Positions 18,433 to 26,424 of a stretch of 64,000 bases of DNA are shown here, piece after piece. The notes below the pieces were generated by a model, which did no database searches, had not been told where the DNA came from, and worked only from the letters and a program-made list of their open reading frames with translations. The DNA comes from Io17-Chloro-G2 sp965226915. Its GTDB lineage: Bacteria > Chloroflexota > Dehalococcoidia > Lucifugimonadales > UBA3495. Numbering within the stretch: position 1 is the first letter of the stretch; each line of letters starts with the position of its first letter. The translations under genes and the position numbers were made by a program. The stretch is from assembly GCA_965226915.1 (NCBI GenBank), contig CBDDEJ010000003.1, forward strand, positions 62,001 to 126,000, read 5' to 3'.

Positions 18433-18682
18433 GTCGAAGGTGATGTGGATGCGGTCGAGGTGGTTGCGTGGTAGCATCTATTGGGTGCTCCTTGTTTCTG
18501 GTCGGTTTTCTGTTATAAAACCATTATCCCAGATTCAGAGGAGCACTTCCTTCCCTATCCGCCCTGTCGCGACACGCCCTCTATCGGTGGATTCGGGTTT
18601 AGCACCCTGTCGATTAGGTGCTCTCCGGGATATGCTGCTTCCATCCTGTTTTCCGACGGTTTTCCGTCTTTGAGGAGACCAT

Positions 18683-19569
18683 ATGAAGCGGCGTTACTCA
18701 GGTGGCCAGCAAAAATCAAAAAATCAACCGGGATTTGAGGCCGTTATCCACGGGGCGCCTGGGACGGTTGTCCCCAGCGTATCTGAAATCGTTGTACATT
18801 CGGTGCTTGGGACAGGCGTCCACGCGCCGGATGGGATGGTTGTCCCCTTCGTTCGATACCAAGATGCTGCCCGCGACCATTGCCGGCACCGGCGCGCTGG
18901 TCATTAGCATAGCGGCATTGGTAATAGCCGCCGAAACCCAATCGCCCCAAGTCTCCCAGAGTGCCTCTGGTTCCCAATTCACCCAGGTCTCCCAGGTTTA
19001 CGAAGAGAGCCGGAGCGCTTCAGAAACTCGACTGGAGAAAGGCGCGCCAGGGATCCAAGGTGAACAAGGGCCAGCTGGAGAGAAGGGTGAATCGGGGCCC
19101 CAGGGCCTCCCCGGACTGCAGGGCAAGACCGCTCGTCAAGGGCCTCAACGGCTTTCCGGCCTGCAAGGTGAACCGGGGCCTGAAGGACCGGAGGGAGTCA
19201 TCGGCCGCACCGGAGAAAAGGGTGGGCCAGGCGCCCAAGGCATTCAAGGGATAGCGGGGCAACCCGGCGCCCCCGGCGCCCCCGGCTCCCCCGGCTCCCC
19301 CGGTTCCTCAGACTGGGTGATGGTCAGCGGAAGAAGCCAGGTAAACAATCTGCCGGCCAAAAGCCTTACCGCCGAAAAAATGCCCTGTATCCACCGTTTT
19401 GCTGGGCGGCGGCGGCTTTACCTTTGGGGCCGGCCAGCCTCCATTGACCACCAACCAGCCCAACTCGGCATACCCGCGGACTCCCACCGGCTGGTCGGTC
19501 GTGGCCGAAACCGACGACCTCACAGCGGATTGGTGGCTCTCCGCTTATGCCATTTGCGCGGCGCCTTAA
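18683..19569 (+). pseudogene. Collagen-like (Gly-X-Y) membrane-anchored protein, frameshifted
   Basis: The middle frame encodes a hydrophobic segment (TIAGTGALVISIAALVIA), a short linker and then about 90 residues of Gly-X-Y triplets (near 19040-19310), ending GAPGAPGSPGSPGSSDW. After a run of six A at 19375-19380 the frame must shift: the other frame reads CPVSTVLLGGGGFTFGAGQP and continues to DWWLSAYAICAAP with a stop at 19567-19569, a credible globular C-terminal domain. At the 5' end the best start (ATG 18683, GAGGAG upstream) is in a different frame from the collagen part, so a second shift lies in the A-rich stretch near 18710-18722, or the true start is later. Surface or secreted fibre is the likely role. 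Confidence 0.7.
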
Positions 19570-19614
19570 CGCCTGACCACCCCTCCGGGTTGGGGTTCCC
19601 GGCAACATTAGACC

Positions 19615-19793
19615 CTAGAAACTCGGACGGAAACCCCGATTCTCCCCAAGTCGTCGTTTTCTTAGCGACGATTGTCGATGTAACAGTGGGTTCTTGAACC
19701 GTATTACAGACACTATCATGCCACATAAGACTATAGTACGTCTGTCTGGCGTAGCGCGAAACCCGGCCAATGGCTTTCCGGCCAGACCTCTAG
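19615..19793 (+). mobile_element. Miniature element M1, copy 3
   Basis: A 179-bp copy in the orientation of copy 1, bounded by CTAG at 19615-19618 and 19790-19793; a further CTAG follows directly (19794-19797). It lies between the collagen-like gene and the ketopantoate reductase gene, 57 bases before the latter's start, and so forms part of its upstream region. Confidence 0.9.
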
Positions 19794-19850
19794 CTAGCAA
19801 TCGGTTAAATGTTTTTGGTGTATGCTGTTGGCAAAAGCCGAGGGCGACAG

Positions 19851-20792
19851 ATGAAGATTGCTGTTATGGGGACCGGAGGCGTCGGAGGCTACTTCGGCGG
19901 CCTCCTGGCCAGAAAAGACCACCAAGTTACTTTCATCGCCAGGGGCGCGCATCAAGCGGCCATCAACAAGAACGGCCTCCGGGTTGAATCCCAGTTGGAC
20001 GGCGATTTCACCGCGCCGGGAACCGCCACCGATGACGCCTCCTCCGCTGGTGTCCAAGACTTGGTCCTGTTCACCGTCAAGATGTACCACAACGCCTCCG
20101 CCATCGAAACGGTCCGCCCCATGGTGGGGCCCGACACGGTGCTGTTAACCCTGCAAAACGGCATCGACAACGGCGACGAACTGGCCGAGGCTTTCGGGCC
20201 CGGCCCCGGTTCGACCCAGAGCCCGGTCATGATCGGCTCGGTCTACATGGAAGGCCGCATCCAAGTACCCGGAGTGGTCACTCAGCGGGGTCCCGGGATG
20301 GCCGTATTCGGGGAAATGGCGCCGGGTATAACGCCCCGGGGGGAGAGACTGCTCAAGGTATTCCAAGACGCCGGCTGGCGGGTGGACTTGGCGGAAAACA
20401 TGCCGGGGATGCAGTGGAGAAAGTTCGCCTACATCGCCGGGTCGGCCGCCGTGAACGCCGCCACCGACACCGGTTATGGAGAGATGCGGTCCATCCCGGA
20501 AACCCGCGAATTGATCCGAGCTACCGTCGAAGAAGCCCTGGCGGTGGGCCGGGCCCTAGGCGCGCCCATAATCGAAGACTCTCTGGACTGGGCTATGACC
20601 TCCCTGGACAACTTTCCCGCCGAAGGACGCGCCTCTTTAGCCAAAGACTTCCAAGAGGGCAACCCTGTAGAACTCGACGGACTAACCGGCGCTGTAATCC
20701 GCCTAGGCAAAAAAGCCGGCGTGCCCACCCCGCTAAACGATGCCCTCTACGCCGTACTAAAACCCTGGGCTTTGCGGATCCAATCGCAATAG
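19851..20792 (+). CDS. Ketopantoate reductase (PanE/ApbA) family protein
   Basis: A 313-residue NADPH-dependent reductase of the 2-dehydropantoate 2-reductase family. The dinucleotide motif GTGGVGGYFGGLLA lies at residues 7-20. VKMYHNAS, LLTLQNGIDN and the C-terminal domain with WRKFAYIAGSAAVNAAT and SLAKDFQEGNPVELDGLTG are characteristic; the lysine of WRK is in the family's catalytic position. The frame is open from 19809, but ATG 19851 has GAGGG ahead of it and begins exactly at the Rossmann strand. Whether it serves pantothenate synthesis is uncertain, because many paralogues act on other substrates and no panB or panC is near. Confidence 0.85.
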   Translation: MKIAVMGTGGVGGYFGGLLARKDHQVTFIARGAHQAAINKNGLRVESQLDGDFTAPGTATDDASSAGVQDLVLFTVKMYHNASAIETVRPMVGPDTVLLTLQNGIDNGDELAEAFGPGPGSTQSPVMIGSVYMEGRIQVPGVVTQRGPGMAVFGEMAPGITPRGERLLKVFQDAGWRVDLAENMPGMQWRKFAYIAGSAAVNAATDTGYGEMRSIPETRELIRATVEEALAVGRALGAPIIEDSLDWAMTSLDNFPAEGRASLAKDFQEGNPVELDGLTGAVIRLGKKAGVPTPLNDALYAVLKPWALRIQSQ

Positions 20793-20814
20793 CTGGGTGC
20801 GAATATCGATTTAG

Positions 20815-21024
20815 ATTCGTCCAGGCGTCATTACCCTATTAGCCCACTATTTGCGGCCTACGGTCTTTGGCAAGAATATCTTTCCCGGCGCACCTGCTCT
20901 GATTGAGACGCTGGTGGCCTTTGCGGACCTGGTCACACACCAACCCGAACTGGAAAACGGGCGCTACGGGGCTCTCAGTACCTATTTAACTTTAACGGGA
21001 GGTAATCTGGAGGCATTCCTGTGA
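20815..21024 (+). pseudogene. Probable 3' remnant of an unidentified gene
   Basis: An open frame of 69 codons with no convincing start (an in-frame TAG precedes it) reads smoothly as protein: PGVITLLAHYLRPTVF, then IETLVAFADLVTHQPE and ALSTYLTLTGG. Its TGA stop overlaps the GTG start of the next gene as GTGA, the arrangement of translationally coupled genes. I take it as the tail of a gene whose 5' part has been lost. The family is not recognised. Confidence 0.35.
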
Positions 21025-21374
21025 GAGACCCTGCAACCATCAAAGAATTTGCGTTCGTTCGTGGCGAGCTATTCTTTCAGCCAATGTTAACGTTTAGCCT
21101 CGCTGTTACGGGATACCACGCTATTGTCAAACCTGACAGCTTTGAATCGAGACGGACGGACCACATCTCATATCGTCTCGGAGGTTTGATCATAGGCGGT
21201 CTTGTGTGCGGGTCGATCGTGAAGGCACTAGATGTCGCAAAGACCGTAAAGATGGGGCACGAGGTGAACGAAGTAGCTTTCGAGGAGGGGAAACAGCTGT
21301 TCAATGAGTTCCTTCGTCCTGGGGACATACCGGTGCTGCTTTCAGACATTCGCCAGCTGCTATTGCCGAAGTAG
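21021..21374 (+). CDS. Hypothetical protein with hydrophobic segments
   Basis: A 117-residue protein starting at GTG 21021 with GGAGG seven bases upstream. Two apolar stretches (LTFSLAVTGYHAIV and LGGLIIGGLVCGSIVKAL) might be membrane segments or buried helices; the rest is charged. The start overlaps the stop of an upstream remnant frame by GTGA. I do not recognise the family. It lies upstream of a HicA/HicB pair in the accessory zone. Confidence 0.5.
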   Translation: MRDPATIKEFAFVRGELFFQPMLTFSLAVTGYHAIVKPDSFESRRTDHISYRLGGLIIGGLVCGSIVKALDVAKTVKMGHEVNEVAFEEGKQLFNEFLRPGDIPVLLSDIRQLLLPK

Positions 21375-21520
21375 CAAACGGCTCTGTGGGGCTCTCAGCG
21401 TGGGTTATTTTTAGACGGATCGGTGGTTTCACCTACCGGGCCTGGTGCCTGCGAAGACTGCGTGATGTCATATACGATATCACTATTTAGGCAGCGGAGT
21501 GGGATTGGCGGAGCACAGGG

Positions 21521-21772
21521 ATGCCAAAGCGAGACAAGCGGCTCGAAAAAGCTAGAAATAACCTGAAGGATGTAGGATTCCTCTCGCTTCTGGTGATTCT
21601 CAAAGCAGAAGGGTTTGACATCAGGTCGGGCGGCCAAGGAAGCCATTACATCGTCACCTATCCTGGAAAGCCAGGAGGACTGACTATTCCGAGGCGCAAT
21701 CCAGTGAAAACCGTTTACGTCGAGAAAGCCTTAGAGCTAATCGACGAAGTCCGAGACCAAGAGGAGAGATAA
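21521..21772 (+). CDS. hicA: HicA-like toxin (mRNA interferase)
   Basis: An 83-residue basic protein of the HicA family. HicA toxins are small double-stranded-RNA-binding-fold ribonucleases that cleave mRNA. The core GQGSHYIVTYPGKPGGLTIP contains the Gly-Ser-His in which His is the catalytic residue, followed by VKTVYVEKALELIDE. The N-terminal half is slightly longer than the minimal HicA (58 residues), as is usual when it starts with RNNLKDVGF. It lies ten bases ahead of a HicB-type antitoxin. Confidence 0.85.
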   Translation: MPKRDKRLEKARNNLKDVGFLSLLVILKAEGFDIRSGGQGSHYIVTYPGKPGGLTIPRRNPVKTVYVEKALELIDEVRDQEER

Positions 21773-21782
21773 GGAGTGCAAA

Positions 21783-22283
21783 ATGGTAAGCCATGGTGCC
21801 GGCCCCCAAAGTGTCGAATACTACATGGGCAAAGAATACCCGATCACCTTGACCAGAAGAGTAGACGATGACGAACCATATTGGGTAGCCGAGATTCCGG
21901 AATTACCTGGCTGTGTCTCAGATGGTAAGACTCCAGATGAAGCGGTCGAGTCGCTTCGAGACGCCAAATCACTGTGGATTGAGACGCAACTATCCGACGG
22001 TTATGAGGTCCCGGAGCCGGTTGATGTCCAGGGTCATAGTGGGAAGCTGTCTCTACGTATTCCTAAATCGCTGCACAGAAGAATTGCCGAAATATCCCAC
22101 CGTGAGGGAGTGAGCTTAAACCAATATATCATGAGTTGCGTAGCGACTGGTCTAGGCTGGGATCAACAGGCGCGGGAGTTGCGGGCGTTGAGTAGCAGCA
22201 TGTCGGAGAGTAATGACCAGCTCAAAACACTGATCGAGGTATATCATCCACCAACAAACCGGGCAGACAGTGGTTACCTTTGA
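21783..22283 (+). CDS. hicB: HicB-like antitoxin with C-terminal ribbon-helix-helix
   Basis: A 166-residue antitoxin. Residues about 18-75 form the degenerate RNase H-like HicB fold (YPITLTRR, YWVAEIPELPGCVSDGKTPDEAVESL) that binds and blocks HicA. Residues about 84-115 (KLSLRIPKSLHRRIAEIS, then SLNQYIMSCVATGL) form a ribbon-helix-helix DNA-binding domain for autoregulation. AAGGAG lies before ATG 21783. A C-terminal tail of about 45 residues after the RHH is unusual. The pair looks intact. Confidence 0.88.
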   Translation: MVSHGAGPQSVEYYMGKEYPITLTRRVDDDEPYWVAEIPELPGCVSDGKTPDEAVESLRDAKSLWIETQLSDGYEVPEPVDVQGHSGKLSLRIPKSLHRRIAEISHREGVSLNQYIMSCVATGLGWDQQARELRALSSSMSESNDQLKTLIEVYHPPTNRADSGYL

Positions 22284-22421
22284 TCCCCGCCACGTGGGTA
22301 CATCGGCTGCGATGCCGACGGCTCTGGGCCCCCGGCATCCATCATCGTGGCCTATTGTGACTTATATGGTCGGCGCTGGCGGTGAACCAGCGGAGCTCGC
22401 GTTTCTCGACCAGCCGAGCTC

Positions 22422-22598
22422 CTAGAAGTCTGGCCGGAAACCCCGCTTCTCCCCGAGCCGGCGTTCTCTTAACGTCGATTATCGATGAAATAGTGGGTGT
22501 TGCAACGTATTACATGCACTACCATGCCATATAAGCCTTGAGTAGGTCTGCTTCGCGTAGCGCAAAACCCGGCCAATGGCTTTCCGGCCAGACTTCTA
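22422..22598 (+). mobile_element. Miniature element M1, divergent copy 4
   Basis: A 177-bp copy with many substitutions against the others. It has the clearest inverted ends of the family: AAGTCTGGCCGGAAA after the left CTAG is exactly repeated, inverted, before the right CTAG (22595-22598). This supports a DDE-transposase-mobilised origin. Its right CTAG is shared with element M2. Confidence 0.85.
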
Positions 22599-22748
22599 GT
22601 ACTACAACGACGCGTTATCCTACAAGGTAACTCGTGGGCGGATTTTGAAGCTGGCAACGAACGAGTGCGAGTCTCCCATGATGAACGGTCCGTAGCTGAA
22701 GAAGAAGACCTGAGCGTGTTTTCTCATAACGCGTCGTTGTAGTACTAG
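22595..22748. mobile_element. Miniature element M2
   Basis: A 146-bp unit between CTAG sites (154 bp with both). It has perfect 19-bp inverted repeats TACTACAACGACGCGTTAT. These resemble the ends of the IS701 element at 26421 (TATTACAACGTCAGTT), and both use CTAG as target, so M2 is probably mobilised by an IS701-type transposase. It has no gene. It is wedged between two M1 copies sharing their CTAGs. Confidence 0.85.
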
Positions 22749-22923
22749 AAACTCGGACGGAAACCCCGATTCTCTCCAAGCTGCCGTTTTCTTAGCGACG
22801 ATTGTCGATGTAACAGTGGGTTCTTGAACTGTATTATAGACACTATCATGCCACATAAGACTATAATACGTCTGTCTGGCGTAGCGCGAAACCCGGCCAA
22901 TGGCTTTCCGGCCAGACCTCTAG
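22745..22923 (+). mobile_element. Miniature element M1, copy 5
   Basis: A 179-bp copy close to the reference. Its left CTAG (22745-22748) is shared with M2 and its right CTAG (22920-22923) abuts the body of an unidentified coding frame, for which the element supplies the first ~33 codons. Confidence 0.9.
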
Positions 22924-23678
22924 GAGATTATTGTCAAATTCGCATCTATCCAGTGGACACCATCCGGATGGAGGCATTCACGTCACCGACTGGCCGGCAA
23001 TCTTTGGTCGAAGCTTTCGGTCTTCGTGACACTGGTGTAGGTCTCGAGATTTCTAATGCGGGCGTCCGTCTTGGACCGTCGCTGAATTTCCAAGACGGCG
23101 AATTCAACGATGGTGGAACTCAGGTCGGGATCAGGTCAGTGGAAATTCAACCAAGACGTATTCTTACAAGAGTGTCGGCGCCTTCTAGCACTTCCGACAA
23201 CTTTTTTGAAGCATTCAAACAGATTGTCGAGCCTATTTCCGAACATAACCTAGAACGCTTCGCCTACAAGGCTGAGGAAACATCATGCGTCGTATTACTC
23301 GATGTGGACTTCACTCAAATCTTTCGGCCCAAGGTCTCGCGATTTATACATAGCAGGCTCGCAAAAGTTGCTTCGGTGCCAAAGATACCAGCCAGGTCAA
23401 ATGCGAATCGCCTAGCCGTTCGGTTAGTGTTCGATGTCCAAGATCAAGACATCCAAGATCATGGAATCACGTTGAATGCCAAAGAATTCAGTATTGAGCC
23501 ACGGGAGGGCACACCACTGGAGAGCCGGATTTTTCTCACGAAATCTCCGTTTCCGTCCGACGTGCATTTCGAGCTACTAGAGGAGTTCGAGAGCCTAAAC
23601 CAAAGCCAAGGTGAAATGTACATATCGCTAGACCGCACTGTCGGGTGCCCACCCAGTTGGGGCCTAAAGGTGATATGA
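22824..23678 (+). CDS. Hypothetical protein, 5' end replaced by element M1
   Basis: The frame runs 284 codons, but the first ~33 (MNCIIDTIMPHKTII to ANGFPARPL) are element M1 sequence read as protein. Native coding begins at 22924 with GDYCQIRIYPVDTIRMEAFT. The remainder looks like real protein with alternating beta-like strands (TQVGIRSVEIQPRRIL, VVLLDVDFTQIF, LAVRLVFDV). I recognise no family. Either the original N-terminus was lost, or the element supplied a start. No ribosome site precedes the ATG. Expression is doubtful. Confidence 0.45.
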   Translation: MNCIIDTIMPHKTIIRLSGVARNPANGFPARPLGDYCQIRIYPVDTIRMEAFTSPTGRQSLVEAFGLRDTGVGLEISNAGVRLGPSLNFQDGEFNDGGTQVGIRSVEIQPRRILTRVSAPSSTSDNFFEAFKQIVEPISEHNLERFAYKAEETSCVVLLDVDFTQIFRPKVSRFIHSRLAKVASVPKIPARSNANRLAVRLVFDVQDQDIQDHGITLNAKEFSIEPREGTPLESRIFLTKSPFPSDVHFELLEEFESLNQSQGEMYISLDRTVGCPPSWGLKVI

Positions 23679-23815
23679 GGTGCCGTGGAGCCTTCCGGTC
23701 GTCGTCAAGACCCCCGAAATGCACATCCCACCTTGGTATTGGTTTAGTACCGGCAGGAAGACAACGAAAAGGCACCTAGGAAAGGTGGATTGGCTCGGCG
23801 GAAGGGAAGGTGACG

Positions 23816-23938
23816 ATGACGAAAACAGCAGCGATATGGGCTAGAGTCAGTACCCCGGACCAGCGGGAGCTATCCCCGGAGTCTCAGGTGGCCGCGGTTC
23901 GGGCCTCCCCGGAAGCTCAGGGTGTGACGCCGGCTTGA
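23816..23938 (+). pseudogene. Serine recombinase N-terminal fragment
   Basis: A 40-codon frame starting at ATG 23816 after GGAAGGGAAGG reads MTKTAAIWARVSTPDQRELS then PESQVAAVRASPEAQG. ARVSTPDQ with its serine is the resolvase/invertase N-terminal catalytic motif. A TGA follows at 23936, where the family would continue for 400 or more residues, so only a stub remains. It points to a past integrative element here. The rest of 23679-24002 shows no gene. Confidence 0.65.
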
Positions 23939-24002
23939 TAATCGATCCCTGGGCTTCTCATGACGGTGTGGGTGAATACGTGATGCTTCGGAAATTGAAA
24001 AC

Positions 24003-24782
24003 ATGCCATACATAAACCTCCCTGGCGTAGACCTTTGGTACCAAGACACCGGCGGCGATGGCGCCCCGGTGGTGTTTCTTCATGCCGCCTCGGGCAACTG
24101 CGATAGTTGGGTGCGCCAAATGCCGGCGTTCACTGCCGCGGGGTATCGCTGCGTCGCCTATGACCGGCGCAACTGGGGCCGTTCCCGGACTAACGGTTCC
24201 GGAGATCAGCCCGGATACGTTGGCGACGACCTGCATGGGTTGGTGGAGCATCTGGGCTTGGACCGATTCCATCTGGTGGCTACGGCCGCCGGTGGCATCG
24301 GCGTGTTGGACTACGCAATAGAACATCCGGAGCGAGTCCGCAGCGTGGTGGCCGCAAACACCATCGGAGGTGTTCAAGACGCCGCCTATCTTGAGGTCCA
24401 ACAAAGGCTTCGGCCACCGGAGATCCAGAATCTGCCCATCGAATTACGGGAACTCGGTCCATCATATCGGGGCACAAACCCCGAAGGGATGGAACGTTGG
24501 ATACAGATAGAGCGCAACAACCATCCCGATAGGGACGCTCATTCTCCTGGGCAACCGCCGCGAAACCCCATGACTTTGGCGCGCTTAGCCACCATCAGCG
24601 TACCGGTGCTTTTCGTGACAGGTGACGCAGACCTGCTTTCGCCGCCGGCTTTGATGCGCTTGCTGGCGGAGCCCATCTCTGGTTGCCAAATCGCGAATGT
24701 GCCGGAAGCCGGTCACGCCGGTTTCTGGGAACGCCCGGACGTTTGGAACGGGCTGGTGTTGGATTTCCTGAGCCAGCATTAG
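24003..24782 (+). CDS. Alpha/beta-hydrolase fold protein lacking the nucleophile serine
   Basis: A 259-residue alpha/beta-hydrolase. VVFLHAASG is the oxyanion loop (HGxxG-like), YDRRNWGRS follows strand 4, and the acid and His are in place (GDADLLSPP near residue 206 and PEAGHAGFW near 237). The nucleophile elbow, usually G-x-S-x-G-G, reads ATAAGG (within FHLVATAAGGIG), so Ser is replaced by Ala. Classical hydrolase chemistry is therefore unlikely; the protein may bind ligand, use another mechanism or be decaying. It lies 44 bases before a peptidase-like gene with an internal stop. Confidence 0.8.
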   Translation: MPYINLPGVDLWYQDTGGDGAPVVFLHAASGNCDSWVRQMPAFTAAGYRCVAYDRRNWGRSRTNGSGDQPGYVGDDLHGLVEHLGLDRFHLVATAAGGIGVLDYAIEHPERVRSVVAANTIGGVQDAAYLEVQQRLRPPEIQNLPIELRELGPSYRGTNPEGMERWIQIERNNHPDRDAHSPGQPPRNPMTLARLATISVPVLFVTGDADLLSPPALMRLLAEPISGCQIANVPEAGHAGFWERPDVWNGLVLDFLSQH

Positions 24783-24826
24783 GCCGGGTACGGCCGCAAA
24801 CCCAGAGAGCCGCCTAAGGAAAAAAC

Positions 24827-25972
24827 ATGAACCAGAACCACCGTATATCCAAGATCCTCGAGGAATTCGACGCCCATGGCTGGCGCAGGACCGGGACGGA
24901 TACCGACCACGAATCCGCCCGCTGGCTAGCCGAAAAAGGGCATGGATTGGGCGTGGACCTGAAGCTGGAATCATTCACGATGAGCCGCGTGGTCCCACAG
25001 GAATGTTACCTGGAGGTAGGCGGGCGTCAAATTCAAGGGCTGCCGTTTTTCGACGGCGGGTTGACCTAGGCTGGTGGCGTCTCCGGCAATATCGGCCCCA
25101 TCGGTTCCGGCGCTGACATTGGGCTGGGCCAGGTAGGCCGCGCCTCGGGCCCATTAGGCGCCGAACCCACTAAGGAATTTCAGAACAACCGCCGGTCAAC
25201 GGTCCATCAAGCCTTGATCGCGGTGGCCACCGGCGACTCCCAGGGGCTTATGGCATCCAACGCCCCGGATTTTCGTCAGCCCTTTGGGCCGCCCGTGCTA
25301 CAGGTCAGCAGCGAAGAGGGTGAGTGGTTGATCCAACAGGCCCAGCGAACCTCGCCTGCCAGCCTGGTTGTCTCTGCCCAACGCATAGATTCCGAGACAT
25401 TTAACGTCACCGGCGTGGTCAAAGGGAGTCGAGAAAACCTGCGGCCGCTGGTGGTCATGACGCCCCGCAGCGGCTGGTGGCAGTGCGTCTCCGAAAGGGG
25501 CGCCGGGATTGCTTCCTGGTTGGAAGTGATGGGGAAGGTGATTGAATCTCAACCCCAGCGCGATGTCATATTCGTCGCCACTACCGGCCACGAACTGGGA
25601 CTGCTCGGACTTGACGATTTTCTGGAACGGCGCCCCACGCTGGTAAAAGACGCCCACGCATGGCTCCATTTTGGGGCCGACGTGGGGAGGCAGACCCGGT
25701 TCTCGGCCACCCATGATGACTTGAGGTCCCAGGCCAAAGCCGCGCTGGAGGACGCCCAGGTTTCACCGGCAACGCCCACTCCTGAAGGAACCACAGTCGG
25801 CGCCGAGTCCCAAGTGGTGGCCCGGAAAGGTGGCCGGGTGGCCGCGTTGGTGGGCCACAGTCCGCTGTTCCACCTGGAATCAGACCGCTGGCCCCACGCC
25901 GTCGATGTCGATTCCATCGGCAGGGTTGCCAACGCCTTCACCAATCTGGCCTTGCAACTTTCCAAAGGCTAG
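24827..25972 (+). pseudogene. M28-like peptidase gene with one in-frame TAG
   Basis: Two open segments (24827-25066 and 25070-25972) lie in the same frame and are separated only by TAG at 25067-25069; without it the product would be 381 residues. The first ends FFDGGLT, the second begins AGGVSGNIGPIGSG. The C-terminal half has the layout of an M28-type aminopeptidase (VVMTPRSGWW, ERGAGIA, VIFVATTGHELGLLG), but expected zinc ligands differ: the usual HxD strand reads TPRS and the GEE motif reads GHE. A start with AAGG seven bases upstream is plausible. It is either a nonsense pseudogene or a gene needing readthrough. Confidence 0.7.
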
Positions 25973-25980
25973 AGAGGGCT

Positions 25981-26424
25981 ATGGAAATCTGCCCAATCAA
26001 CGCCGGAGACGGCCGGACTACCGAAGAACTGGTGGAGGCCGGGAATCACTCGTGGGCCCATTCCCAGGCAGTTACGGCTAACTTCCCCGCCCGAAGATTC
26101 GGGATGGGAGGAACCAGAGAGATAGTAATACTGGGGTTCGGCCGCCAGATCACCACCGAGGATGCGATATCGGAAGCCTCGGGCATGGGCCTGGAGCGGC
26201 CTAAATATGAGGACGCCCTCTATTTTGGCGCTGAACATCCCGATGTGCAGTTGGAGGGACCGGTGGCGTTCCTCCACGAGCCCTGGGAGGGGTTTTACGG
26301 CCGCCGCGATTGCTTCTGCCTCTGGAGCAACTCAGGCCGGCGGGAATTGGGTCTGGAAGGATTCGACGATGTTTGGTCGGCCGACTACCGATTCGGATTT
26401 TTGAAGCCTGTAACCAGCTCCTAG
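25981..26424 (+). CDS. Hypothetical protein
   Basis: A 147-residue protein directly following the M28-like gene (8-base gap). It contains VILGFGRQITTEDAISEA, a PVAFLHEPWEGF segment and ends DYRFGFLKPVTSS. The final codon before the stop is at the border of the IS701 element: the TAG stop is part of that element's CTAG, so the original C-terminus may have been longer. No transmembrane segment. I do not recognise the family with confidence. Confidence 0.55.
   Translation: MEICPINAGDGRTTEELVEAGNHSWAHSQAVTANFPARRFGMGGTREIVILGFGRQITTEDAISEASGMGLERPKYEDALYFGAEHPDVQLEGPVAFLHEPWEGFYGRRDCFCLWSNSGRRELGLEGFDDVWSADYRFGFLKPVTSS

Larger units (their letters stand above)
15700..18477 (-). pseudogene. IS1380-family transposase, split by IS66 and frameshifted
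   Basis: The start codon is at 18477 (AAGGAG just upstream). The first 15 or so codons (MLPRNHLDRIHITFD) are followed by the IS66 insertion; after it the frame continues DDHRLVNNAGLLLPATLA from 16979 downward. A one-base frameshift near 16930 then separates this from the remaining ~409 residues (HLGLSQLVDRRLDLG to the C-terminus). The large part has the DDE-type features of IS1380 enzymes: APFTIDLDSTICETYGLAKEG, an RADSGFYT segment and ADHRRHAEIENAIRDLKYG. It is a DNA transposase made inactive by two lesions. Confidence 0.85.
15426..18597 (-). mobile_element. IS1380-family element, interrupted by IS66
   Basis: CCGAATCCACCGAT at 15427-15440 is the exact inverted repeat of ATCGGTGGATTCGG at 18583-18596. 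The outer flanks carry the same five bases TTTAG (15421-15425 and 18598-18602), a likely target duplication. Within lies an IS1380-type transposase on the minus strand. The whole is split by an IS66 insertion at 16988-18432. 15441-15699 is non-coding element DNA. Confidence 0.85.

Noticed and set aside
24827..25972. Pyrrolysine or other TAG recoding
   Set aside because: Many normal genes here end in TAG (for example at 1803-1805), and no Pyl machinery is visible in the window; a simple nonsense change is more economical.
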